Shown here: piece after piece, positions 17,353-26,423 of the stretch | Layout of the letters: the number at the start of each line of letters is the position of its first letter | Position numbering within the stretch: the first letter of the stretch is position 1 | Translations under genes and position numbers: made by a program | Source: JADJGC01 sp964617645 | Lineage (GTDB): Bacteria > Zixibacteria > MSB-5A5 > CAIYYT01 | Length of the DNA: 64,000 nt | Direction: 5' to 3' | Assembly: GCA_964617645.1 (NCBI GenBank) | Contig: CAZTYE010000003.1 | Span: 1 to 64,000, forward strand | Notes under the pieces: generated by a model | The model's database searches: none | Told to the model about the DNA's origin: nothing | Seen by the model: the letters and a program-made list of their open reading frames with translations, nothing else

Positions 17353-19571
17353 GTCGCCTTCTCTTCTTCGCGGCGCGGATAATCGACCCGGCTGTGGAAC
17401 GCGCCGATCAAGACTTTGGCGAAAGCATCCTCGATGCCCTGAAGATCCGACAGCGTCAGCGTCGATTCCGAAAGCTGTCCTTGCTGGAACTTGTCGTTGA
17501 TGATCTTCCTGATCAAACTGCGGATGCGCGCCGGCTTGGGATCATCGAGCGTGCGCGAGGCGGCCTCGGTGGAATCGGCGAGCATCAAAATCGCGGTCTC
17601 TTTCGACTGCGGCTTCGGGCCGGGATAGCGAAATTCCGCGTCCGAGATCTCCTCTTCGGGGTTTATTTCCCTCGCCTTATTGTAGAAAAACGACATCAGC
17701 GACGTGCCGTGGTGTTCTTCGATAAACGCGATCAACTTGTCGGGAAGATCGTTTTCTTCCGCTAATTCCCGCCCGCGCGTAATATGCGACTTGATCACGA
17801 TCGCCGACATCGACGGCGAAAGCTCTTCATGTCGGCTGCGCAGGCCGGTCTGGTTCTCGACGAAATAATCGGGAATTTCCATCTTGCCCACATCGTGATA
17901 GTAGGCGCCGACACGCGCGAGCAGCGGATTGGCGCCGATCGCTTCGGCCGCGGCTTCACACAAACTGCCGATCACCAGCGAATGATGATAGGTCCCCGGC
18001 GATTCGAGCGCCAGCCGCTTGAGCAGCGGGTGATTCATGTCCGAGAGTTCGAGCAGGGTGATATTCGTTGTGAAGTTAAACAGCGATTCAAACAGAGGCA
18101 GCAGCGCCATCGCGACGAACGCCGAGATCGCGGCATTAATGACTCCGTAGCCGCATTGCCTGAGAATCTCGTTGGTCGAAGAAAATCGCAAGGACTCGAG
18201 CAGGAACGCCGCCGCTGCCAAAGTCACCGCCAGGTAGAGCGCGCCGCGATAAAAATCGCTGCGCTTTTTGACATTGCGCATCGTGAACGCCGCCACCACG
18301 CCCGATGCCACGACAATGAAACTGATTTCAAAATTGAATTCAAAAATGATCCCGAATAGCAGCGCTTCCAAAATCGTCAGCAGCAGCGCGGTCGGAAAGT
18401 CGTAAAGGATCGCGGTCAGCATGATGCCCGCCGCCAGCGGCACAATGTAGATCGACAGCCCGGCATGCTCGGTGATCAAATAGGCGGTCGCCACGCTGGT
18501 GAGAATGATCAGCATCAGTGGTGCGATGCGATCAAGCCGGAACTCGGCGCGTCCCCGCAAGAGCTGCAGCGCCCAAACGAAGCTGAGAATCACAAACGCC
18601 ACGAAAATCAACCGGGAGAGAATCGGCAACAGATACTGGGTCAAGCCCGATTGGATGCCGGACTCGGAACGGTGCTGCGCCAGCGCCATGAGCTGTTCGA
18701 CGTGTGCGCGCGTGACTGGTTCGCCCTTGGCAACAATGATCTGGCCGCCGCGTACCCAGTGCTCGACCGGCGCGATGGCATCAAGCATCCGCTCGCGGTA
18801 CTCGAGCGTCGCTTCCGGTGAAAAATGCGCATTGGCGACGACAAAGGAAGCGGCGATCGCTCCCGCCCAGCCGTTGTGAATCCCGATCTCCGGCGCAAGT
18901 TCCGCGATATCCTCGATCAACGCGGCGCGCGCCGCCGCCAGGCTGCGAATCTGGTCGCGCGCGTAAGTATAGCTCTGATCGCCGCGGCGAATCTGGATCG
19001 TCGAGTAGTTTTGCGGAATGACCGAGTCCGATTCCGCCACGCCGATCAAATACCGATCATCGAAGGCGGCTCGCACGATCCGGCCGTAGGCCGCCAGACT
19101 GTCGAAGGCGATCAGGCGCTGCAGTGCGCCGGCAGAGAATTGCGGATAAAAAACCCGCAGCCGTTCGGCGGCCCCGCTGACACTGCGAACGCGCGTCCTG
19201 ATGCTATCGGCAAGGTACAACAACCGTTCGAAATCCCGCCGGCTGTCGTCCAGAACCTGCTGGTCGAAGATCATTACGGCGGGAAGTCCCGAAAGCACCT
19301 GTCGCGTCTCGAACTCCAACTCGGCATCGGTCTTGTAAACCGGAAAATCAAACGGCGCGATGATATCTTCGGTCGCCAAATCGCCGACCTGCGGCGCCGA
19401 CGGTGGAGCGAAGACGCGTTCGAGCGGGAACAAATACGAGGCAAAAATAATCGACACCGCGATCAGCAACGTGATCCAAAATCGCGCGGCTGCGGATAAA
19501 TGCTCGGGGGAGCTTTCCTTGCGGATCCGGCGCCGCACGGTGCGCAGGCCGCGTCGTACCAGGCCAAACAT
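17349..19571 (-). CDS. 7TM-HD family phosphodiesterase (PgpH-like, probable c-di-AMP hydrolase)
   Basis: A 740-residue protein with a cytoplasmic N-terminus, one TM (about 30-50), a large extracytoplasmic 7TMR-HDED domain (about 55-300), a bundle of six or seven TM helices (about 310-490), and a C-terminal HD domain (about 515-690). HD motifs are 'TYHHSLVIGSLCEAA' and 'YYHDVGKMEIPDYF'. The Listeria homologue PgpH hydrolyses c-di-AMP. The gene is in the conserved phoH-HD-ybeY cluster and overlaps ybeY by 4 bases. A c-di-AMP riboswitch at 26297-26412 in the same window supports the substrate assignment. I did not verify the residue-level specificity determinants. Confidence 0.9.
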   Translation of the reverse strand: MFGLVRRGLRTVRRRIRKESSPEHLSAAARFWITLLIAVSIIFASYLFPLERVFAPPSAPQVGDLATEDIIAPFDFPVYKTDAELEFETRQVLSGLPAVMIFDQQVLDDSRRDFERLLYLADSIRTRVRSVSGAAERLRVFYPQFSAGALQRLIAFDSLAAYGRIVRAAFDDRYLIGVAESDSVIPQNYSTIQIRRGDQSYTYARDQIRSLAAARAALIEDIAELAPEIGIHNGWAGAIAASFVVANAHFSPEATLEYRERMLDAIAPVEHWVRGGQIIVAKGEPVTRAHVEQLMALAQHRSESGIQSGLTQYLLPILSRLIFVAFVILSFVWALQLLRGRAEFRLDRIAPLMLIILTSVATAYLITEHAGLSIYIVPLAAGIMLTAILYDFPTALLLTILEALLFGIIFEFNFEISFIVVASGVVAAFTMRNVKKRSDFYRGALYLAVTLAAAAFLLESLRFSSTNEILRQCGYGVINAAISAFVAMALLPLFESLFNFTTNITLLELSDMNHPLLKRLALESPGTYHHSLVIGSLCEAAAEAIGANPLLARVGAYYHDVGKMEIPDYFVENQTGLRSRHEELSPSMSAIVIKSHITRGRELAEENDLPDKLIAFIEEHHGTSLMSFFYNKAREINPEEEISDAEFRYPGPKPQSKETAILMLADSTEAASRTLDDPKPARIRSLIRKIINDKFQQGQLSESTLTLSDLQGIEDAFAKVLIGAFHSRVDYPRREEEKAT

Positions 19572-19574
19572 GGA

Positions 19575-20534
19575 TTATTTCTGCCCGTGCTCGTAGCGGT
19601 CGAAGGCGCGGATGATCTGCTTGACCAACCGGTGGCGCACGACATCCTTGTCCGTGAGGTAAATGAACCTGATCTCGGGAATATCGCGCAGGACGCGCTG
19701 AATGGCGATCAATCCCGACAACCGCTTGCGGTCGAGATCGATCTGGGTGATGTCGCCGGTGACAACGGCTTTCGAGTTTTCCCCGATACGCGTTAAGAAC
19801 ATCTTCATCTGCGCGATAGTCGTATTCTGCCCTTCGTCGAGAATCACAAACGCATTGTTCAGCGTGCGGCCACGCATAAACGCCAGCGGCGCGATCTCGA
19901 TCACGCCCAATTCCATGAGCTTCTTTATCTTATCGGCAGGAAGCATGTCATGTAGAGCATCGTAGACCGGCCTTAAGTAAGGATCGACCTTGGCACGCAC
20001 GTCACCGGGCAGAAACCCAAGCGATTCACCGGCTTCCACCGCTGGGCGCACCAGCACAATGCGCGAGTAAATCTTGTTCTTGAGTCCGGCTACGGCTTCC
20101 GCGACCGCCAGATATGTCTTGCCGGTGCCGGCCGGGCCGATGCCGAACACGATGTCGGCTTTCTCGATTGCCTCGATGTAGTTCTTCTGACCGAGCGTTT
20201 TCGGCTCGATCTCGGATTTGGCGATTGTCGATAAAGCCGAGCTGATCTCAAGCTCCGCCGCCGGTCCCTGCCCCGACTCGCGGATAAACGAGATCGCATA
20301 GTGCAGGTACTGCTCGGAGATTTCCCCTTTCCGTTGCGCGCGCTGGAGCAAATCGTAGAAGAGCGTCTCCACCAGCGACGCCTCAGCTCCGGTAATCGTT
20401 ATCGTATCGCCGCGGGCGACGATCTGCGCGTTGAAGCTGGCCTCGATCGTCTTGACGAGATTGTGATTGCCCGCAAATAGCGGGCGCGGATCGACGTTTT
20501 TTAGTTCGATCTTGATTCCGTTGGTTTCACTCAA
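19575..20534 (-). CDS. phoH: PhoH-like ATPase
   Basis: A 319-residue protein. A short N-terminal KH-like region precedes the P-loop domain: Walker A 'GIGPAGTGKTYLA' near residue 137, 'LVRPAVEAGESLGFLPGDVRAKVDPYLRPVYD' and Walker B 'FVILDEGQNTT'. PhoH-like proteins are ATPases linked to RNA metabolism, often with YbeY. The start reads as TTG and has no good ribosome binding site, so the exact N-terminus is uncertain. A 3-base gap separates it from the HD gene, so it is the first gene of that operon. Confidence 0.92.
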   Translation of the reverse strand: MSETNGIKIELKNVDPRPLFAGNHNLVKTIEASFNAQIVARGDTITITGAEASLVETLFYDLLQRAQRKGEISEQYLHYAISFIRESGQGPAAELEISSALSTIAKSEIEPKTLGQKNYIEAIEKADIVFGIGPAGTGKTYLAVAEAVAGLKNKIYSRIVLVRPAVEAGESLGFLPGDVRAKVDPYLRPVYDALHDMLPADKIKKLMELGVIEIAPLAFMRGRTLNNAFVILDEGQNTTIAQMKMFLTRIGENSKAVVTGDITQIDLDRKRLSGLIAIQRVLRDIPEIRFIYLTDKDVVRHRLVKQIIRAFDRYEHGQK

Positions 20535-20880
20535 GCGGAGTTTTAGTCACCTCTGTTCGGGTTCGCGGCTCGGTCGTCGCACTATGCGCCGGCGAGACTT
20601 CAGAATGGTCGCACCGACCCATTGTGCCGACCGCGTTGGCAATTCTGCACATTCAATGTACGCAGCCAAGCAACTTCTATTCAAAGAAACGCCCCACCGC
20701 CGATGGACTGCGGAAAAAGCCCTATAGGCTGTCACCCTGAGCCGCTGCGCAGGCGAAGGGTCTGTGAGTATTGTGGCACAAGTTCAAACAGATTCTTCGC
20801 TGCGCTCAGAATGACATGAATACGGCTTTTCAACAGTCCCCCGATGGTGGGGAATCTCTTTAGACTCAAAATCTACGCGA
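20535..20880. other. Intergenic region carrying MITE-like element copy A
   Basis: The 346 bases between phoH and aspS hold no credible gene. The main feature is a palindromic MITE-like repeat at 20705-20840 (separate entry). No promoter for phoH could be fixed. Confidence 0.6.
20705..20840. repeat. MITE-like palindromic element, copy A
   Basis: A 136-base element bounded by imperfect terminal inverted repeats (GGACTGCGGAAAAAGCC at the left, GGCTTTTCAACAGTCCC at the right). Inside are the arms 'TCACCCTGAGC' with 'CGAAGGGTCTG', then 'CAGATTCTTCGCTGCGCTC' with 'AGAATGACA'. It is one of five related copies (A-E) in the window. No coding capacity or transposase. Confidence 0.8.
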
Positions 20881-22707
20881 TTACGGCTTTTTGTCAATAG
20901 CTATCGATAGGTGCAATTCAGCCAGTTGCTCAGGATCGATCTCCGATGGCGACCCATCCATAAGCGATTGTGCCGCAGTCGTTTTTGGAAACGCAATCAC
21001 GTCCCGCAGCGAGTCCGAGTCGGTCATGATCGCTGTCACCCGGTCAAGTCCGAGCGCAATACCGCCGTGCGGCGGAGCGCCATACTTGAGTGCGGTCAGC
21101 AGAAACCCGAACATCCGTTCAGCGCGGGCGTCATCCATGCCAAGGATATTGAGAATCTTCTTCTGCATGTCCGATCGGTGATTGCGAATTCCTCCGGAGG
21201 CCAACTCAAAACCGTTACAGACTAAGTCGTACTGGTTGGCGCGAATCCGCGCCCACGGATGATTCGGGTCGGACAACGGCGTTGACGTGCTGAACCCTTC
21301 ATCGAGAAGCGGCAAATCCGGTTCCTTCGGCGAGGTCACGATGTTGTGCATCGCGTCGAAGCGGCCAATATCTTTGTTGTACTCAAACAGCGGGAAATCC
21401 GTCACCCACAGGAAGAGATACTTCGACTTGTCGATGAGACCGAATTTCTTGCCGCAATAACTACGAACGCGACCGAGGATCATCTCCGTCGGCAGCTTGA
21501 CTCCGGCGCCGAGCAGAACCAGGTCGCCGCTTTCGACCGACCCGAGTTCGCGAATTTTGGTGATGGTAGCGTCATTGAGGAATTTCTTGATCGGCGACTT
21601 GATCTCTTCGGCGAAGGCAATCGTCGCCAGACCCTTGGCGCCCGCGAGTTTGGCCTCCGCCTCGATTTCCTCAAGCTGTTTGCGCGACAACGCCGCCTCA
21701 CCTTTGACGACGAATCCCTTCACGACGCCGCCGGATGCCAATGCATCGGCGAACACTTTGAATTCGCTGCCGGCAAAGGCGGCGGAGAAATCGACCAACT
21801 TCAGGCCATATCGGCGGTCCGGTTTATCCGAGCCGTACTCGGACATGATTTGGTCGTACGAGAACCGCGGAAACGGCGTTTCGACCTCGACATTGAGCAC
21901 GTCCTTGAATGCGTACTTCATCATGCCTTCGACCGTGGCGAACACGTCATCCTGCGTGACAAACGACATCTCGATATCGATCTGGGTGTGCTCCGGCTGG
22001 CGGTCGGCGCGAAGGTCTTCATCGCGGAGGCAGCGAGCCAACTGGAAATAGCGGTCGAAACCGGCCATCATCAGAATTTGCTTGAACAATTGCGGCGACT
22101 GCGGCAGTGCGTAGAATTTGCCCGGATGTACACGCGACGGTACGACATAGTCGCGCGCTCCTTCGGGGGTCGAGCGCATCAAGAGCGGTGTTTCGATTTC
22201 GAGGAACTGCTGCGCGTTCATGTACTGCCGCACGGCAATCGCCAGCCGGTGTCGCAATTCGATCTTGTCGGCCAGAAAGCGGCGGCGTAAGTCGAGATAC
22301 CGGTAAGTCAGGCGCAGGTCTTCGTTGGCCTGAGTGTCTTCTTCGATTTCAAACGGCGGGGTTTCGGATTCGGCCAACAACTCGAAATCGATCACATCGA
22401 CTTCGATAGCGCCGGTTGCCAGTTGCGGGTTGATCATCCCTTGCGGGCGCAGCTTGACTTCGCCGCGCACGGCAATCACGTACTCGCCGCGAAAGTGCCC
22501 GGCGCCGGCGATTCGTTCTTCCGTGAAGTTCTGCGGGTGGAACACCACCTGCGTCACGCCGTAGCGGTCGCGCAGGTCGATGAAGAGAATGCCGCCGTGA
22601 TTGCGGTATTTTTTCACCCAACCGTTGAGAGTGACGTTCTGCCCGGCGTGCTCTTTGCGCAGCTCGCCGCAAGTGTGCGTGCGCTTGAATTGAGAAAATG
22701 GTCGCAT
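20881..22707 (-). CDS. aspS: Aspartyl-tRNA synthetase
   Basis: A 608-residue class II synthetase with an N-terminal OB-fold anticodon domain (about 1-105), catalytic core with motif 2 region 'RDEDLRADRQPEHTQIDIEMSF' and motif 3 'GGIALGLDR', and a GAD insertion (about 295-410), as in bacterial AspRS. It attaches aspartate to tRNA. The OB fold reads 'KKYRNHGGILFIDLRDR'. The His-Gly-Gly in that loop resembles nondiscriminating AspRS enzymes that also charge tRNA-Asn for GatCAB amidation. It stands alone on the minus strand, with a repeat-filled gap downstream. Confidence 0.95.
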   Translation of the reverse strand: MRPFSQFKRTHTCGELRKEHAGQNVTLNGWVKKYRNHGGILFIDLRDRYGVTQVVFHPQNFTEERIAGAGHFRGEYVIAVRGEVKLRPQGMINPQLATGAIEVDVIDFELLAESETPPFEIEEDTQANEDLRLTYRYLDLRRRFLADKIELRHRLAIAVRQYMNAQQFLEIETPLLMRSTPEGARDYVVPSRVHPGKFYALPQSPQLFKQILMMAGFDRYFQLARCLRDEDLRADRQPEHTQIDIEMSFVTQDDVFATVEGMMKYAFKDVLNVEVETPFPRFSYDQIMSEYGSDKPDRRYGLKLVDFSAAFAGSEFKVFADALASGGVVKGFVVKGEAALSRKQLEEIEAEAKLAGAKGLATIAFAEEIKSPIKKFLNDATITKIRELGSVESGDLVLLGAGVKLPTEMILGRVRSYCGKKFGLIDKSKYLFLWVTDFPLFEYNKDIGRFDAMHNIVTSPKEPDLPLLDEGFSTSTPLSDPNHPWARIRANQYDLVCNGFELASGGIRNHRSDMQKKILNILGMDDARAERMFGFLLTALKYGAPPHGGIALGLDRVTAIMTDSDSLRDVIAFPKTTAAQSLMDGSPSEIDPEQLAELHLSIAIDKKP

Positions 22708-22855
22708 CTCGAAAATCCGTATTCGTCAGTACCTGTCGTGCCTGAGTGCCGCAAATCGCTTGCGTTATTGAAGCGGGAATATAAACAAGCGGGCGTTGAT
22801 TCAAAGCAGATTTGTGCTTTGCATTGGCGACCGATTCTGCTAATTTCGCGCGACC

Positions 22856-23413
22856 ATGAGCCTCCTCACCATCATCGGCATCGCGATCGGTTTGGCCATG
22901 GACGCCCTCGCCGTGGCGATCGCCGTCGGTACCAGATTGCCCCGCCTCACCTATCGCCATTACTTCCGGCTCTCGTTCCACTTCGGATTGTTTCAGGCGC
23001 TGATGCCGATTGCCGGATGGTTCCTCGGTCGCACCGTCGAGCGCTACATCAGCGCGTTCGATCACTGGGTAGCCTTTGCGCTGTTGGTCGCCATTGGTGC
23101 AAAAATGCTCTACGAGTCGTTTCAGCATAAACGTGATGTCGAAAAGGTGCTTTCCGATCCGACGCGCAAGTGGTCGCTGATATTGCTCTCAGTGGCGACG
23201 AGCATCGATGCCTTCGCAGTCGGGCTTTCGATGGCGCTGCTCAACATCGGCATCGCTCTTCCGGCGACGATTATTGGCGTCGTCGCGCTCCTCGCCACGG
23301 CAATCGGCATGCGCTGCGGCCGCAGTCTCGGCGAGCGCATCGGCAGCAAAGCCGAATTCATCGGCGGATTGATCTTGATCGGTATCGGCCTCAAGATTGT
23401 GCTCTCCCACTGA
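22856..23413 (+). CDS. mntP: Manganese efflux pump MntP
   Basis: A 185-residue membrane protein with six predicted TM helices and the two MntP half-repeats, each with a conserved acidic core: 'IAIGLAMDALAVAIAVGT' and 'VATSIDAFAVGLSMAL'. MntP exports manganese. Length and pattern match E. coli YebN/MntP. It is divergent from aspS. The 148-base leader does not show a recognisable yybP-ykoY manganese riboswitch. MITE-like copy B begins one base after its stop codon. Confidence 0.92.
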   Translation: MSLLTIIGIAIGLAMDALAVAIAVGTRLPRLTYRHYFRLSFHFGLFQALMPIAGWFLGRTVERYISAFDHWVAFALLVAIGAKMLYESFQHKRDVEKVLSDPTRKWSLILLSVATSIDAFAVGLSMALLNIGIALPATIIGVVALLATAIGMRCGRSLGERIGSKAEFIGGLILIGIGLKIVLSH

Positions 23414-23414
23414 G

Positions 23415-23545
23415 GGGACTGTTGAAACGGCTCTGCGCGTGTCATTCTGAGCGCAGCGAAGAACCCGTTCCCCGTTGCGCGTAATCACAGCAGCCCCTTC
23501 ACTTCGTTCAGGGTGACAATCCGACGGACTTTTTCAACACTCCCT
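23415..23545. repeat. MITE-like palindromic element, copy B
   Basis: A copy in inverted orientation relative to copy A: it begins GGGACTGTTGAAACGG, then 'GTCATTCTGAGCGCAGCGAA' and later 'CTTCACTTCGTTCAGGGTGAC', and ends 'TTTTTCAACACTCCCT'. It starts right behind the mntP stop codon, so it may also end that transcript. No coding capacity. Confidence 0.78.
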
Positions 23546-23657
23546 AACGCGGAAATCTGGTCTGTAGCTATGTCGACGGGGGGCTCTCAGAAATCCGCCA
23601 GCTTAAGCGTGAACGGCCGGAGACGAAATTCAGTTACTTTGCCCCACGAAAACTTGA

Positions 23658-23674
23658 GGTCGCAAATTGCGACC
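23658..23674. promoter_or_regulatory. Perfect palindrome, candidate operator
   Basis: GGTCGCAA and TTGCGACC face each other across a single central A (17 bases). It lies 231 bases upstream of the S9 peptidase start. Size and symmetry suit a dimeric repressor, but no regulator is assigned. Confidence 0.35.
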
Positions 23675-23828
23675 ACGTCTCAACGCCTTGGTAATTGTCA
23701 CCGCGCCAGAGTGACAGGTGGCTGACGAGAGGTGGAATCGGCAGTTCGCTGAATCTTGCGTCTTGAGGTTCCAACTTGGCTCCACAAGACAATCGTACAG
23801 CCCGCACCCGCAATTCTCCGTTGCTTTC

Positions 23829-23875
23829 GCGTGACGCAATACGTATACAAACTCAATTGGATATCAGCGTCACGC
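23829..23875 (+). promoter_or_regulatory. Inverted repeat in the leader of the S9 peptidase gene
   Basis: GCGTGACGC (23829-23837) and GCGTCACGC (23867-23875) are perfect 9-base arms with a 29-base loop, 30 bases upstream of the start codon. It could form an RNA hairpin near the ribosome binding site or a DNA operator pair. Confidence 0.35.
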
Positions 23876-23904
23876 CGCGAACGTGACTTCGACAAGGAGT
23901 TACC

Positions 23905-25902
23905 ATGAAGAAACGCAAGATTACCCGCGAAGATCTGCTTAAGCTCAAGTTCGTCGACGGCATCGCGATTACACCGGACGAGCGCGAAATCGCCGTCTGC
24001 GTTCGCACGATTACCGACGACAAGAAAAAGTACTTCTCACATCTCTACATGATCAACGTCGACGGCAGCAACCTGCGCCAATACACGCACGGCGAAGTTT
24101 CCGATACCGTTCCGGTTCTCTCGCCGGATGGTCAGTGGCTGGCGTTTGTCTCCAAGCGTCACGACAAGAAAGGGCTTTACGTCATGCCCCGCTCCGGCGG
24201 CGAGCCGCGATTGATTTCGGACATGGAAGGCGACTGGAGCGTTGCGTCGTTTTCGCCCGACTCGAAAACGATCCTCTGCACATTCCGCAAGCACGATGAA
24301 GTGACGAAGGACAAGCACGGCAAGAAAGAGGCGCCGGTATACCGGCATATCACGCGGATGTGGCATAAATTCGACAATTACGGTTTTCTGCCCAAAGAAG
24401 AAGCGCAAATCTGGAGATTCGATTTGGCAACCGCCAAGGGCACGCAACTGACCAAGAATCTGCGCTTCCTTGATTTACCGGTCTTCTCGCCGGACGGCAA
24501 ATCCATCGCCTATGTCGCTAACGTTCAGAAAGACCCCGATCGCTTTCCCGATCTGCAGGACATCTTCATTATGCCCGCCAATGGCGGCAAGGCGCGCCTG
24601 ATTCCGACGCCAAAAGGCCCACTCGGATTTTTGCGCTTTTCACCGGACGGCAAGACGATTGCCTATATCGGCCACGACAACCCGAACGACTCTTGGGGCG
24701 TGACCAATCTGCATGTCTGGAAAGTCCCGGTGCGCGGCGGGCAAGCCGTCGATCTCACCAAGAGACTCGACCGCATGTGCGTCGATGAAACAATCTCCGA
24801 CACTGTCGAGATGCACTCCTCCGGCATTCTTGAGTGGACCAAGGACGGTAAGTGGCTCTATTTCCTCGTCTCCGACGCCGGGTCATCGCATTTGTATCGC
24901 GTCTCCGCCGCCGGCCGCAATCTCGAACCGGTGATCAAAGCCAAGCAGCACATCATGACAGCCTCGCTGAACGGCAAGCTGAATACGGCGGCGCTGGTGG
25001 TCTCCAATTTCACGATGCCGGCGGAAGTCTTCGCGTTCGATCTCAACAAACGCAGCGCGCAGCAGCGCAAGCTGACATCGTTCAACAAGCCGCTGCTCGA
25101 TGAGATCGTGCTCTCCAAACCGGAGGAAGTAATCTTCCGCAGCACTAACAACTATCCGGTGCACGGCTGGATCATGAAACCGCCGGATTTCAATCCCAAC
25201 AAGAAGTACCCCTCGATTCTGGAAATTCACGGCGGCCCGCGCGTGCAGTACGGCGTCTCGTTTTTCCACGAGATGCAGATGTTCGCCGCCAACGGCTACG
25301 TCGTCTATTTTGCGAACATTCGCGGCGGACAAGGCTACGGCGAAAAACACGCCGACACGATCACCAACGGTTGGGGCACGGTCGATCATGACGACTGTAT
25401 GGCGTTCGCCGACTTCATGGAAGACAAAGCCTACATCGACCGCAAGCGCATGGGCGTCACCGGCGGCAGCTACGGCGGCTACATGACCAATTGGATTATC
25501 GGCCACACCAATCGTTTCGCGGCGGCGATCACGCAGCGCTCGGTCGTCAATCTCGAGTCGATGTTCGGCTCGTCGGACATCGGCTACTTGATGACTAAGG
25601 AAATCTTCGGCGCCCCTTATACCAATCAAGAATCGTGGCGGCGGATGTCACCGCTAACGTACGTGAAAAAAATGCGGACGCCGCTCCTGATTTCGCACTC
25701 CGAGCAGGACCTTCGCTGCCCGATCGAACAGGCCGAGCAATTGTTCATCTCACTCAAGATGCTGGGCCGCACGGTTGAGATGATCCGTTTCCCCGACGAG
25801 CCGCACGGCCTGTCGCGCTGCGGTCGCCCCGACCGGCGCCTGGCCCGACTCGAGTGGTTCCTGAAGTGGTTCGACCGCTACCTGAAGGGTAAGAAGAAGT
25901 AG
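23905..25902 (+). CDS. S9-family prolyl oligopeptidase/acylaminoacyl peptidase-like protein
   Basis: A 665-residue serine peptidase with an AAGGAG site. Residues 1-410 form a beta-propeller of TolB/DPP-like repeats ('VPVLSPDGQWLAFVSKRH', 'PVFSPDGKSIAYV', 'LRFSPDGKTIAYIG'). Residues 410-665 form the alpha/beta hydrolase domain. The catalytic triad is visible as Ser522 in 'GGSYGGYM', Asp602 in 'SEQDLRCP' and His634 in 'DEPHGLSR'. It cleaves small peptides at the carboxyl side of proline or removes acylated residues. No signal peptide, so it is cytoplasmic. It stands alone. Confidence 0.93.
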   Translation: MKKRKITREDLLKLKFVDGIAITPDEREIAVCVRTITDDKKKYFSHLYMINVDGSNLRQYTHGEVSDTVPVLSPDGQWLAFVSKRHDKKGLYVMPRSGGEPRLISDMEGDWSVASFSPDSKTILCTFRKHDEVTKDKHGKKEAPVYRHITRMWHKFDNYGFLPKEEAQIWRFDLATAKGTQLTKNLRFLDLPVFSPDGKSIAYVANVQKDPDRFPDLQDIFIMPANGGKARLIPTPKGPLGFLRFSPDGKTIAYIGHDNPNDSWGVTNLHVWKVPVRGGQAVDLTKRLDRMCVDETISDTVEMHSSGILEWTKDGKWLYFLVSDAGSSHLYRVSAAGRNLEPVIKAKQHIMTASLNGKLNTAALVVSNFTMPAEVFAFDLNKRSAQQRKLTSFNKPLLDEIVLSKPEEVIFRSTNNYPVHGWIMKPPDFNPNKKYPSILEIHGGPRVQYGVSFFHEMQMFAANGYVVYFANIRGGQGYGEKHADTITNGWGTVDHDDCMAFADFMEDKAYIDRKRMGVTGGSYGGYMTNWIIGHTNRFAAAITQRSVVNLESMFGSSDIGYLMTKEIFGAPYTNQESWRRMSPLTYVKKMRTPLLISHSEQDLRCPIEQAEQLFISLKMLGRTVEMIRFPDEPHGLSRCGRPDRRLARLEWFLKWFDRYLKGKKK

Positions 25903-25956
25903 CCGTAGGTCGGTTCGCAGCGCAGCGCCGAACCCGACATTCGATTCGGACATGTC

Positions 25957-25983
25957 GTAAGTCGGGAGCCTGCGCTCCCGAAT
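25957..25983. repeat. GGGAGC-type palindromic repeat, copy 1
   Basis: Arms GTCGGGAGC and GCTCCCGA around a 'CTGC' loop. It is one of at least five copies in the window (others near 26056, 28526, 38301 and 61443). The element is too short to code for anything; it is a REP-like palindrome. Confidence 0.7.
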
Positions 25984-26055
25984 TTCCTGTTCGAGTCCGG
26001 ATGTCAGGGGCTTCGCACTCGCTCACGTGGGCGCGCATTCGTTCTTCACGCAATT

Positions 26056-26083
26056 GTAGGCCAGGAGCCCAGCGTTCCCGACT
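26056..26083. repeat. GGGAGC-type palindromic repeat, copy 2 (degenerate)
   Basis: A diverged copy reading 'TAGGCCAGGAGCCC' then 'AGCGTTCCCGACTTTT'. The arms still pair with mismatches. Confidence 0.55.
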
Positions 26084-26252
26084 TTTGTTTCTGCGATTTC
26101 TCCAACGCCTCGCGAGAGCGGCTTCGGCCGTGAGTGGTAATCATCAATCCACTGTCGAAATTGAAGTCGTCCTCCGAGAGCAGGTCGCGATGGCGCAATC
26201 TTAAGGGTCTCCGCCTCTTACAGAGATTTCACAGGACTTCATCAGATTCTCC

Positions 26253-26281
26253 TTGACAGAGGGAATCCAAGAACGCTAAAT
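26253..26281 (+). promoter_or_regulatory. Candidate sigma-70 promoter of the riboswitch-transporter unit
   Basis: A perfect TTGACA at 26253-26258 and, 17 bases later, a weak CTAAAT -10 (26276-26281). Transcription would begin at about 26288, a few bases before the c-di-AMP aptamer, which fits a riboswitch leader. Confidence 0.45.
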
Positions 26282-26296
26282 CCGCCCCCATAGAAA

Positions 26297-26412
26297 CGCC
26301 GAATCGTCCACCTCATTAGTGGATGAGCGGGGGACCCAAATTTTTGGGGCGTATCACCGCAAGGTGTAGGGCAACTCTTTCGGCCCGAGCCCGACAGCTA
26401 ACCTCGTAGGCG
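26297..26412 (+). promoter_or_regulatory. c-di-AMP riboswitch aptamer (ydaO/yuaA class)
   Basis: The region matches the conserved core of the ydaO riboswitch: 'GAGCGGGGGACCCA' at 26325-26338, 'TGGGGCGTATCACC' after it, a 'GGGCAACTCTTTCGGCCC' hairpin (26369-26385) and the invariant 'CCGACAGCTAACCTCGTAGG' at 26391-26410. A closing helix pairs CGCC (26297-26300) with GGCG (26409-26412). It lies directly in front of a KimA-like transporter gene, the usual target of this class. In Bacillus, c-di-AMP binding switches such genes off. The assignment is by recognition of the consensus; a covariance search would settle it. Confidence 0.93.
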
Positions 26413-26423
26413 ACGAAGGAGAG

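Larger units (their letters stand above)
23546..23904. other. Intergenic region upstream of the S9 peptidase
   Basis: No gene is seen in these 359 bases. Two inverted repeats are present (23658-23674 and 23829-23875) and are listed separately. They could be operator or RNA structures controlling the S9 peptidase gene. Confidence 0.5.
25903..26252. other. Intergenic region with palindromic repeats
   Basis: No gene is seen between the S9 peptidase and the riboswitch. It holds two short palindromes of the 'GTCGGGAGC/GCTCCCGAC' family (25957-25983 and 26056-26083) and an imperfect hairpin at about 25912-25940. Confidence 0.6.

Noticed and set aside
21346..22290. A 314-codon open frame opposite aspS
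   Set aside because: Antisense to aspS with Arg/His-rich, low-complexity composition; a shadow of the real gene.
22708..22855. Possible manganese (yybP-ykoY) riboswitch before mntP
   Set aside because: The conserved loop sequences of that class could not be found in the 148-base leader.
22349..23128. A 259-codon minus-strand frame over the aspS/mntP junction
   Set aside because: Overlaps two real genes on different strands and has no domain.
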